25,164 nucleotides of DNA. Source: Spirochaetaceae bacterium. GTDB lineage: Bacteria > Spirochaetota > Spirochaetia > SZUA-6 > Bin103. Shown here piece after piece: positions 1-7,055 of the stretch (its first letter is position 1; the number at the start of each line of letters is the position of its first letter). The position numbers were made by a program, and so were the translations under genes. The notes beneath the pieces were generated by a model. The model was not told where the DNA came from, made no database searches, and saw only the letters and a list, made by a program, of their open reading frames with translations. The stretch spans positions 1 through 25,164 of the forward strand of contig JAPPKD010000369.1 in NCBI GenBank assembly GCA_028820215.1. Direction: 5' to 3'.

Positions 1-37
1 TGCTCGGCGCACTCCGCACCTCCTGGCGAAAGCCCAT
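1..37 (-). CDS. Possible 5' end of a gene leaving the window
   Basis: Reading leftward, an AGGAGGT Shine-Dalgarno-like sequence (complement of 18-24) stands 5 bases before a GTG (complement of 10-12) that begins GTG CGC CGA GCA and runs off the window. An ATG in a different frame (complement of 35-37) is also open to the edge but has no ribosome binding site. If real, this gene lies about 150 bases downstream of the SUMF1-cupredoxin gene on the same strand. Only 4-12 codons are visible, so no product can be named. Confidence 0.22.
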   Translation of the reverse strand, partial: MGFRQEVRSAPS

Positions 38-157
38 GCCGGGCGCAGCAACAAGCAAACCGGCGTCCCCAGCCGGTTCTCGCAGCGGATCACTCCGCCT
101 GCTTCCAGCGCTGTCTCAGCCGTTCGTCCCTGCGAGCCAGTGGTCTGTCGCGCCACG

Positions 158-1816
158 TCAGCTCGGCGGCTTCAGCGCCAGATCGAGCGTCGCGGTCCCG
201 CCCTCCGTGACGGTCACCTCGTGGGTCGACGCGCCCAGCAGCTCGTGCCAGACCTCGACCTGGTAGGTGCCGGCCGGCAGATTCGGGATGCTGAACGTGC
301 CGTCCGGGGCGGTGACCGCCGCGTACGGGTGATCGAGCACGACACCGAAGGCGTTCATCCACGGGTGCACGTCGCACTTGATGGCGAACGGCTCGGCCTC
401 CACCTTGTCGAACACCTGCTCGAGCTCGGTCTGGAACTTCGGCATGGCCTGGTTGAATTCCTGGTTGACCTTGCCGAACACGTGAACGTTGTGGAGCGTG
501 CCGTCGGGATTGAGGATCTTGACCGTCTGGCCCACCCGCGCGATCAGGATGTGCGGATCGTAGATGCAGCCCGACTGGGTGAAGATCACCTCCGACTCGG
601 CGGCGGGGAACTCCATGTCCGGGAGCCCGGACCTGACCTGGATCAGGACGTTGGCGAGTCCCTTCGTCGTATCGTCGAGCAGGAACGCCTGCTCGGTCTT
701 GGGATCCTCGGCGTTCTTTTCGGCGCAGACCGGGTCCGCCTCCATGTTGAGCACTGCCGGCTTGCGCCTGACTACGCCCTCGAACGTGATCCTGCCGCGA
801 ATTGCTGCGTTGAGTGCGGTCGGTGCCGCCCCGGCTCCCTTCCGCTGGTCCCTCTCGGGTTCCATGTGCAGGTCACGCGCCACACGGAACCCTACCGAGT
901 CATGAGACAAGTAGGTCTTGTAAGAAGCGCGATTGGCCGATCTGAGATTCCCCGCTCTGTCCGTATAGCTGCCACCTCGCAAGATCCTGAGGTCATCGGT
1001 ATCCGAATCGCTGCTGGCTTGACAGTCTTCTGTCCATGCAGTCCCGTTAGTCGGCGCTCCGATGTAGTTGTGATGATAGCAATCCTCGGTCCATTCCCAA
1101 ACATTACCATGCATATCAAATACCCCGAACGAATTGGGATTGTACATGCCTACCGGCTGAGCTCGATTGTAGAACACCCCGCTATCGAACACACCGTCTC
1201 CATCGGTGTCGATTCTCCCATCGAAGTTCGCCTGCGTGCTCAATATGGTTTCCCCCGTATGCCATGGCGCAATTGTGCCAGATCGTGCAACGTACTCCCA
1301 CTCAGCCGACGAGAGTAGGCGGTACTGCCGTCCTGCTCTTTCCGATACCCACTCTATGAAGAGCTGCGCATCGTGCCAGCTCACACTCGCAACAGGATAG
1401 GGCGACTCACCTATCAGATCCAGACCTTGCCTCTTCAAGAAATCGGGCAACAGGAAAAGAAGACCGAGCACTGTATCCGAGTCCTCGTCTTCAAACAGGT
1501 CGTCGAGCCACTGGCCGAACGCAACAACTGCTTCGGTACGAACGTCAGCACGACACCCTCCAGTAGTTGCGCACCAGTTCCACTCTCGTACCGTGACTTC
1601 AAAGACGCCGACGGCAAAGGGACGGGGTAGCGATACTTCGTACGATCCGCCCATTGCGAACGAACCAGCGGGTATTACTACCATCTCCGGACAAATGTCG
1701 CAGTCTTTGAACCTCCGTCCTGGTTCAGTATCGTCGGCTTCTTGTTGAAGCGTTTGACCCCACAATGACGTGACGCTAACGATGTATAGGAGGATCAATA
1801 GGCGCTCAGTTCTCAT
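158..1816 (-). CDS. Secreted SUMF1-domain / cupredoxin / CNA_B-like fusion protein
   Basis: 552 aa. Residues 1-20 form a hydrophobic signal peptide (LLILLYIVSVTSLWG), so export is likely. Residues ~40-315 are a SUMF1/FGE-sulfatase-type domain: MVVIPAGSFAMG start, PVASVSWHDA (141-150), MHGNVWEWTED (235-245), and RGGSY...VGFRVAR at the end (280-314). The paired cysteines of true formylglycine-generating enzymes are absent from the RGGSY-to-GFR segment, so sulfatase activation is unlikely. Residues ~340-495 are a cupredoxin-like domain with a plausible type-1 copper site: LHNVH (441-445) plus C481, H484 and M487 in CDVHPWM. Residues ~499-550 look like a CNA_B/carboxypeptidase-regulatory beta-sandwich (DGTFSIPNLPAGTY). 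An acidic insert (~100-138) and a calcium-loop-like DTDGDGVFD (203-211) interrupt the SUMF1 part. G+C is about 50% in the SUMF1 half and 57-68% in the cupredoxin half. Domain calls are firm; function is unknown, perhaps extracytoplasmic copper or redox binding. Confidence 0.9.
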   Translation of the reverse strand: MRTERLLILLYIVSVTSLWGQTLQQEADDTEPGRRFKDCDICPEMVVIPAGSFAMGGSYEVSLPRPFAVGVFEVTVREWNWCATTGGCRADVRTEAVVAFGQWLDDLFEDEDSDTVLGLLFLLPDFLKRQGLDLIGESPYPVASVSWHDAQLFIEWVSERAGRQYRLLSSAEWEYVARSGTIAPWHTGETILSTQANFDGRIDTDGDGVFDSGVFYNRAQPVGMYNPNSFGVFDMHGNVWEWTEDCYHHNYIGAPTNGTAWTEDCQASSDSDTDDLRILRGGSYTDRAGNLRSANRASYKTYLSHDSVGFRVARDLHMEPERDQRKGAGAAPTALNAAIRGRITFEGVVRRKPAVLNMEADPVCAEKNAEDPKTEQAFLLDDTTKGLANVLIQVRSGLPDMEFPAAESEVIFTQSGCIYDPHILIARVGQTVKILNPDGTLHNVHVFGKVNQEFNQAMPKFQTELEQVFDKVEAEPFAIKCDVHPWMNAFGVVLDHPYAAVTAPDGTFSIPNLPAGTYQVEVWHELLGASTHEVTVTEGGTATLDLALKPPS

Positions 1817-1853
1817 TTTCTCTACCCCATGCTGTGCCTTGCCAAGGTTAGAC

Positions 1854-1883
1854 TGTTGACCACGCCAATCGGTGTGGTCAACA
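1854..1883. promoter_or_regulatory. 13-bp inverted repeat, candidate operator or leader hairpin
   Basis: TGTTGACCACGCC (1854-1866) and GGTGTGGTCAACA (1871-1883) are inverted copies with one G-T mismatch, separated by AATC. The repeat starts 38 bases upstream of the SUMF1-cupredoxin ATG, in the region between divergent genes. It could be a repressor operator (the GGTC core resembles GntR-family sites, which is weak evidence) or a hairpin in the leader RNA. No T-tract follows on either strand, so a simple intrinsic terminator is less likely. Confidence 0.55.
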
Positions 1884-1890
1884 CCTCGGC

Positions 1891-1930
1891 CTGCTCTTCA
1901 CTGCTCTTCACTGCTCTTCACTGCTCTTCC
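1891..1930. repeat. Four tandem 10-bp repeats (CTGCTCTTCA)
   Basis: Three exact copies of CTGCTCTTCA (1891-1920) are followed by a fourth with the last base changed (CTGCTCTTCC, 1921-1930). The array lies between the divergent SUMF1-cupredoxin and beta-propeller genes. Such short arrays vary by replication slippage and can change promoter spacing, but no promoter elements are clear here. Confidence 0.85.
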
Positions 1931-2042
1931 AACACGCAATGGCCGTATGCCCATCAGGCTCAGCCCTCGGCGCTCATCAGTCGTAGTGTTGGCAGCCCGA
2001 GGGAGATGCACCACGCGCTCGGTCCGTGCGAACATCGGAGGC

Positions 2043-3236
2043 GTGGCAGGAGCCGCCGTTCCCATTCGGGCGATCACCTCAGATCCGGGTCGGCACTGGT
2101 TCGGCTACTACGACAAGCTGCAGTTCGACCCCACCAGCCGCTACGCGCTGGGCATGCGGGTGGACTTCGAGGGCCGCCAGCCGCGGCCGGACGACAGCAT
2201 CGCGGTGGGCGTCATCGACCTACAGGCAGGCGACGCCTGGCGGGAGGTCGGCCGCACACGGGCATGGTGTTGGCAGCAGGGCTGCATGCTGCAGTGGATA
2301 CCCGGCTCGGAGCGCAGGATCATCTGGAACGACCGCGAAGGAGACCGATTCGTCTCGCGCATCCTGGACCTGGACTCCGGCGCGTCGCGCACGCTGCCGG
2401 CGGCGATCTACGCCGTCTCCCCCGACGGCCACACCGCCATCGGCACCGACTTCCGCCGCCTGAATGACATGCGGCCCGGCTACGGCTACGCCGGCGTCCC
2501 CGATCCCAATCGCGAGGTGCCCGCCCCCGAGGACGCCGGCATCTACACGCTCGACCTGACGGCGCGCGGAGCGGAGCCGGAGCTCGTAATCCCCATCGCC
2601 GAAGTGGCCGCCCTGCCGTACCCGCACGGCGACATCGGCTCGGCCAAGCACTACTTCAACCACCTGCTGTTCAACACCGACGGATCGCGCTTCATCTTCC
2701 TGCACCGCTGGCGGTGGGGCGACGGCAGAAGGACGAGGATGCTCACCGCCGCCCGCGATGGATCCGACCTGCACGTCGTCGACGACTACGGCAGGATGTC
2801 GCACTTCATCTGGCGCGATCGAGAGACCATCCTGGGCTGGTCCTGGCGACCGAGCGCCGAAGCGGCGTTCTACCTCCACCGCGACCAGAGCGACGAGGTG
2901 AGCGTCATCGGCCCGGGCACCTTGACCAGCGACGGACACTGCACCTACCTGGCCGACACCGACTGGATCCTCAACGACTGCTACCCCCAAGGCGGCGGAC
3001 GGATGCAGGACCTGTACCTCTTTCACGTGCCGACCGGCCGCCGGATCGACCTCGGCTCCTTCCACGCGCCTCCAGAGTATACGGGGGAGTTGCGGTGCGA
3101 CCTGCACCCCCGTTCCGATCCCTCCGGCCGCTACGTCACCATCGACTCTGCGCACTCCGGCGGCCGACAGATCTACTTGATAGATGTCGGCGCATTGATC
3201 AAATTGCCAGTACCCGTCGATGGACATCGGAACTGA
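2043..3236 (+). CDS. Beta-propeller protein, oligogalacturonate-lyase/WD40-like
   Basis: About 397 aa from the GTG at 2043, which has a GGAG two bases upstream. The frame is open further up (to 1872), but that stretch contains the 10-bp repeat array and reads as low-complexity. The protein opens with HWFGYYDKLQFDP and repeats blade-like patterns: DGHTAIGTDFRRL, DGSRFIFLHRW, DPSGRYVTIDSAHSGGRQIY. These recall TolB/WD40-like propellers and the oligogalacturonate lyase family; similar proteins are usually annotated as hypothetical. No signal peptide is seen with this start. Catalytic residues cannot be assigned. It may act on sugar derivatives, given the neighbouring carbohydrate genes, but that is inference. 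It stands alone on its strand, convergent with the low-GC orphan. Confidence 0.78.
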   Translation: MAGAAVPIRAITSDPGRHWFGYYDKLQFDPTSRYALGMRVDFEGRQPRPDDSIAVGVIDLQAGDAWREVGRTRAWCWQQGCMLQWIPGSERRIIWNDREGDRFVSRILDLDSGASRTLPAAIYAVSPDGHTAIGTDFRRLNDMRPGYGYAGVPDPNREVPAPEDAGIYTLDLTARGAEPELVIPIAEVAALPYPHGDIGSAKHYFNHLLFNTDGSRFIFLHRWRWGDGRRTRMLTAARDGSDLHVVDDYGRMSHFIWRDRETILGWSWRPSAEAAFYLHRDQSDEVSVIGPGTLTSDGHCTYLADTDWILNDCYPQGGGRMQDLYLFHVPTGRRIDLGSFHAPPEYTGELRCDLHPRSDPSGRYVTIDSAHSGGRQIYLIDVGALIKLPVPVDGHRN

Positions 3237-3423
3237 TTGTCTCGGACCCCTCTGCTACGATCACCCCCGGACGCTATGGAACCACTATCGTTCCTATGCC
3301 CTGTCATTCGAGGAACCGTCGACGCAGTATCAATCGTGCGCAAGTTCGGCGCTAACTCCAGCGGGTTCCACGATAACCGTCAGTGAAGGCTTATCGCGCT
3401 TACGTTTCTCCTGAAATCGGCCG

Positions 3424-4260
3424 TTATTGCGGCAGCGGAGGATGTTTAGAATCCTCCCATACTGACCAATACCGTTTGGGAGCCGTCTGTGGCGGTGAAC
3501 CGGTTTGGAATCGGCTCATCAAGACGATCTTGCTCCATATCCTTCTGTCTGGTAAGTCGCGAGCTCTTGCCTCGATTTCAGCGCGTTCTCTTACGAGAGA
3601 ATCGGCAGGTGCAACTAGAATCTCGTCGTCGAAGACCAGCCACCACTGATCGTACCTATTTGCGCGTGGTCCTCGCAGGACCCTGTCAGCTTTTTCGCTG
3701 ATTCCAGCAACGATCTGGTCGGAGAGCGTCGTTCCGACAAATGATCCCTCGTCCGTGCTCACGCCAGCAAACGACCCCTCGTTGGTCGCTGGCATCAATA
3801 TCAAGATGACTCCACGCCCTCTTCTCGCCTCCTTCGACAATAACTGAGACTCTCCTCCTGTGCCCGGCGTTCGCAGGGCCTTGCTCGCCTTGTCCTTCCA
3901 CCTCTTACGGTCTCTTATCGACGATACGCGCTCCACACCGTCGTATTCACAAAACGCGTGCCATCGTGGCGCATTCTCTCCTCTCTCCGCTTCCGCTTCG
4001 ATCAGCACCCTCAGTTCTCTCTCAAAGGAGAACTTGTGCTTTCTATGCTCTTTCTTATCCCATCCCTTGACATCGTGTAAGCAACACACTTCGACGGCGA
4101 TTCGATCCTCACCGGCATACTCGATAACGAAATCTGGAGGCCCCGGGCCATCCCCGACATGCTTGACTTTCGTCGCGCCAATCTGTCCGAGCCATTCTTC
4201 GACCGATTTCTCGCTGCCCTTCAGACCCAGTATTCGCGCTCTCTCCATGTCGGTTAACAT
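3424..4260 (-). CDS. Low-GC orphan with PD-(D/E)XK-like motif, putative nuclease-related
   Basis: 278 aa. Residues 42-59 read PPDFVIEY...IAVEVCC, the spacing of a PD-(D/E)XK nuclease core with P42/D43 and E57, but the usual Lys is replaced by Cys59. WWLVFDDEI (206-214) resembles the late beta-strand of proteins in this fold that use an ExT/ExC variant. A basic region (114-150) could bind nucleic acid. TNEGSFAGVS/TDEGSFVGTT (159-178) is an internal repeat. G+C is about 40% in the row 4021-4080, far below the flanking genes, and codon use differs accordingly, suggesting transfer. No partner restriction, methylase or toxin gene is adjacent. No clear SD precedes ATG 4260; an inner ATG at codon 5 is possible. 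The nuclease assignment is tentative. Confidence 0.6.
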   Translation of the reverse strand: MLTDMERARILGLKGSEKSVEEWLGQIGATKVKHVGDGPGPPDFVIEYAGEDRIAVEVCCLHDVKGWDKKEHRKHKFSFERELRVLIEAEAERGENAPRWHAFCEYDGVERVSSIRDRKRWKDKASKALRTPGTGGESQLLSKEARRGRGVILILMPATNEGSFAGVSTDEGSFVGTTLSDQIVAGISEKADRVLRGPRANRYDQWWLVFDDEILVAPADSLVRERAEIEARARDLPDRRIWSKIVLMSRFQTGSPPQTAPKRYWSVWEDSKHPPLPQ

Positions 4261-4345
4261 CGGTACACATGGTACCAGAGACCCGCGCGGCCGGGTAGTT
4301 CATCGGAGCCCGGACGGAACTCCTCATATTCAACAGTTCGAGCGT

Positions 4346-5221
4346 TTACGCTTCGGCCGCCGCCAGCTCGTCGTCCCAGGAGCGGTAGCGGTCGTAGGCG
4401 CCCTGGAGCGTGCCTTCGTGCACGAACAGGATCCCCTGCCTCCGGACCCTCTGCTGAGGCTCGACCGTCCCCAACTCGGGGTCGGAATGCAGGCAGCGGG
4501 CGCGGCCGGCGCCCAGAAAGAGCCGCCGCCCGTGCCGCCATGCGTAGCCGAGCACGAAACGACCATCGAGGGAGGCCACGAACAGCGGCGGCTCCGTCAG
4601 CCGCCTCCCGGCGCCGCTCTTCATCGGCAGCTCCTCGCCGACCCAGCCGTAGAGGGAGTCGCGGCGCGGCGGAAAGGCCAGCTCGGCCGCGGCCACGAAC
4701 CCCTGGTCGGTGCAGAGCCAGGTGCGGGTGTCGTCCGCGTCCAGGTAGTCGCGGGCCGCCGGACGCTGCAGGCAGGTGCTGGTGACCACGCGCGCCCATG
4801 GCATCGGCCCGGTGTTCGTGATCGTGAGATCGAGATCGATGTCGACGTCCCGCCAGCGGACGGTGCAGTCGATCAGCGCCAGTCCGTCGACCGTTTCGAC
4901 GCTCCGCAGGGCCTTGCGGACCGCGCGGCCGCACTTCATGTCCGCCATCGACTCGTTCACGTAACGCCAGGAGGGGTGAGACTCGAACGTGTGCTCCCAC
5001 AGCAGGTTGTCGCCGGCGTCGTATGCCTGGAGCGATTCCGGAAACCACAGGCGCAGCAGGTTGGCCGGAGCCGCGCGCTCAGGCGCGATCCGGGGCTCGT
5101 TCACGTAGATGTCGAGGACGGTGGGCGGATACACGTTGAGCTGCTGGCGAACGGGTTGTGCCGACCTCACGCCGTCTTCAGCCATGGCCCCGTGGCTGCA
5201 ACGATACCCGGCGGAGCTCAT
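4346..5221 (-). CDS. Unrecognised protein, possibly beta-sandwich, divergent from GH32 gene
   Basis: 291 aa from ATG 5221; an alternative ATG at 5185 would give 279 aa and neither has a strong SD. I do not recognise the family. The sequence is rich in Trp, Arg and short beta-like strands (VDGLALIDCTVRWRDVDIDL, DLTITNTGPMPWARVV) with a late FVASLDGRFVLGYAW segment, suggesting an all-beta fold. There is no signal peptide or membrane helix, so it is probably cytoplasmic. It is divergently arranged with the GH32-family gene, 47 bases between starts, so the two may share control and act on the same substrate. The TAA stop sits 85 bases before the low-GC orphan on the same strand. Confidence 0.72.
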   Translation of the reverse strand: MSSAGYRCSHGAMAEDGVRSAQPVRQQLNVYPPTVLDIYVNEPRIAPERAAPANLLRLWFPESLQAYDAGDNLLWEHTFESHPSWRYVNESMADMKCGRAVRKALRSVETVDGLALIDCTVRWRDVDIDLDLTITNTGPMPWARVVTSTCLQRPAARDYLDADDTRTWLCTDQGFVAAAELAFPPRRDSLYGWVGEELPMKSGAGRRLTEPPLFVASLDGRFVLGYAWRHGRRLFLGAGRARCLHSDPELGTVEPQQRVRRQGILFVHEGTLQGAYDRYRSWDDELAAAEA

Positions 5222-5268
5222 CGCGCGAACCTTGCCGGTGCCGGGGCGCGGCGCTACCGTCGGATGCC

Positions 5269-6852
5269 ATGCCCGACTACCGGTCCTCCGTTCCGCGCTT
5301 CACCTTTTCCGACACGCGTGCCGCCCAGGAACGCGAGCTGTCCGCCAACCCGCTGCTGGAGCGCTTCCGCGCCTCGCGCCGGGAGCTGGCCCGCGACCGG
5401 CACGTGCCCCGGTACCACTTCGTCAGCCCCGAGCACCGGCTGAACGATCCCAACGGCCTGTGCCGCTGGCAGGGCCGCTGGCACCTGTTCTACCAGGGCT
5501 ATCCCCCGGAGGACCCGCGTCAGCACTGGGGCCACGCGGTGAGCGACGACCTCATCCACTGGCGTGACCTGCCCTATGCGATCTATCCCGACCCGGAACG
5601 CTGCTGCTTTTCCGGCGCGACCCTGGTGGAGGAAGACCGCGTCATCGCCTGCTACCACGGCACCGAAGCCGGCACCATGGTGGCCACCTCGAGCGATCCG
5701 CTGCTGCTCAACTGGGATAAGCTCACCGGCAAGCCGGTGATTCCCATGGAGAGCCCGGACGGCTCGCCGCTTCCCTACCGCGTCTTCGACCCGTGCATCT
5801 GGAAGCAGGGCGGCCGCTACTACTCGCTGAGCGGCGGCACGCTGCCCCATCCGCCGGCCGGCAAGGTGAGCCGTGCCGACTTCCTGTTCCGTTCCGACGA
5901 CCTGGTGAACTGGGAGTACCTGCATCCGTTCGACGAGAACGACCGCTTCTCACTGGTCGGCGACGATGGTGCCTGCCCCTACTTCTGGCCGATCGGCTCC
6001 GGCCCCGATCGCCGCCACATGCTGCTCTACTTCAGCCACATGAGCGGCGGCAAATACCTGGTGGGCGACTACGACACGGAGCGCGACAAGCTGGCGGTGA
6101 CGGCAGGCGGCCGCTTCAACTTCGGCTCCGCGCAGCCGGGCGGCGTGCACGCGCCGTCGGCCACGCCGGACGGCGACGGCCTCGTCGTCATCTTCAACAT
6201 GAACCCCGCCAAGCCCACGCGCGGCTGGGACCAGGTCATGAGCCTGCCGCGGCGTCTCACGCTGGCCGAGCACGACGAGATCGAGATGGAGCCGGCCGGC
6301 GACATCGCCTCCCTGCGCGGCCGGCACGTCCGCGTGGGGCCGACGAAGCTGCCGGCGAACCGGGACGTGGTGCTGGAGGAGGTGAGCGGCACGTCACTGG
6401 AAGTCGCCGCGGTGATCGATCCGCAGGATGCGCCCACCGTGGAGATGGACGTGCTCCGCTCCCCTCGGCGCGAGGAGTACACCCGCATCAGCTTCTACCG
6501 GCGGCGCGGCTTCCGGAACCGCGAGCGGTACGACGGAGGCGATCGCGACAAGGCCGCCGCGGCGGCGGACAGCCTGATCACCCTGGACAACGCGCGCTCG
6601 TCCGAGTCGCCGGACGTGTTGTCGCGGGCGCCGGAAACCGCGCCGGTCTACGTCGGTCCGGACGAGCTCCTGGAGCTCCGCATCTTCGTCGACCGCAGCG
6701 TGGTGGAGGTGTTCGCAAACGGCCGCCAGTGCGTGGCGCTGCGCGTCTACCCCGGACGCGAGGACTCGGCCGGCGTTTCGCTGCGCGCCTGCGGCAGCGC
6801 CGCGACGCTTCGCTCCCTCGACGCGTGGCAGATGGGGAGCATCTACGATTGA
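5269..6852 (+). CDS. GH32-family glycosidase-like protein (levanase/invertase type)
   Basis: 527 aa from ATG 5269; the frame is open upstream to 5158 but that part overlaps the divergent gene and is not conserved-looking. The N-terminal five-bladed propeller carries NDPNG (59-63; D60 would be the nucleophile), FSGA (114-117) and VFDP (172-175; transition-state Asp, usually RDP). The C-terminal beta-sandwich has LRIFVDRSVVEVFANG (470-485), a GH32 hallmark. Where most GH32 enzymes have the acid/base ECP motif, this protein reads DGACPYFWPIG (233-243), so the catalytic Glu appears replaced by Ala. No signal peptide is evident, so fructoside hydrolysis would be intracellular. It may be a divergent subfamily with a relocated acid/base residue, or non-hydrolytic. 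The family call is strong; activity is uncertain. Confidence 0.87.
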   Translation: MPDYRSSVPRFTFSDTRAAQERELSANPLLERFRASRRELARDRHVPRYHFVSPEHRLNDPNGLCRWQGRWHLFYQGYPPEDPRQHWGHAVSDDLIHWRDLPYAIYPDPERCCFSGATLVEEDRVIACYHGTEAGTMVATSSDPLLLNWDKLTGKPVIPMESPDGSPLPYRVFDPCIWKQGGRYYSLSGGTLPHPPAGKVSRADFLFRSDDLVNWEYLHPFDENDRFSLVGDDGACPYFWPIGSGPDRRHMLLYFSHMSGGKYLVGDYDTERDKLAVTAGGRFNFGSAQPGGVHAPSATPDGDGLVVIFNMNPAKPTRGWDQVMSLPRRLTLAEHDEIEMEPAGDIASLRGRHVRVGPTKLPANRDVVLEEVSGTSLEVAAVIDPQDAPTVEMDVLRSPRREEYTRISFYRRRGFRNRERYDGGDRDKAAAAADSLITLDNARSSESPDVLSRAPETAPVYVGPDELLELRIFVDRSVVEVFANGRQCVALRVYPGREDSAGVSLRACGSAATLRSLDAWQMGSIYD

Positions 6853-6888
6853 CGAAAGCATTGTGGCCGTCAGAGCCCCGTCGGAGCG

Positions 6889-7005
6889 CTACGCGAGCAG
6901 GGCGAACACCGTCGTCAGCGAGGTGACGACCACGAAGGCGACGCCGATCATCCACGTGAGCGTGTTGAAGCGCAGCCAATGAGCGTATCCAACGGCGGCG
7001 CCGCT
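6889..7005 (-). pseudogene. Transmembrane remnant or tiny membrane protein
   Basis: Between a TGA (complement of 7006-7008) and a TAG (6889-6891) one frame encodes SGAAVGYAHWLRFNT followed by a hydrophobic run LTWMIGVAFVVVTSLTTVFALLA. The last ~22 residues would make one membrane helix. The only ATG is inside the hydrophobic run (19 codons to the stop) and no SD precedes it. It reads like the last helix of a larger transporter, with some resemblance to the tail of Nramp-type metal transporters, so a decayed gene end is the likeliest explanation. It fills the gap between the GH32 gene and the PhyH gene. Confidence 0.35.
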
Positions 7006-7055
7006 TCAATGCGTCGGCGGTAGCCGGTGCGCCATCATGCCGATACCATGGGGCG

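Noticed and set aside
158..1816. SUMF1 gene as the maturase of the sulfatase at 8000-9325
   Set aside because: The FGE cysteine pair is missing and the protein is fused to an exported cupredoxin, while the sulfatase appears cytoplasmic.
1872..2042. Longer N-terminus for the beta-propeller protein
   Set aside because: The extension crosses the inverted repeat and the 10-bp tandem array and has no family-like sequence; the GTG at 2043 is a better start.
3237..3423. Convergent gap after the beta-propeller gene
   Set aside because: Only short chance frames and a 5-bp stem (GGAAC/GTTCC) are present; no terminator or gene can be supported.
4261..4345. tRNA-like GGGTAGTTCATCGG and GTTCGAGCG pieces
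   Set aside because: No acceptor stem, anticodon arm or correct spacing can be built, so this is not a tRNA.
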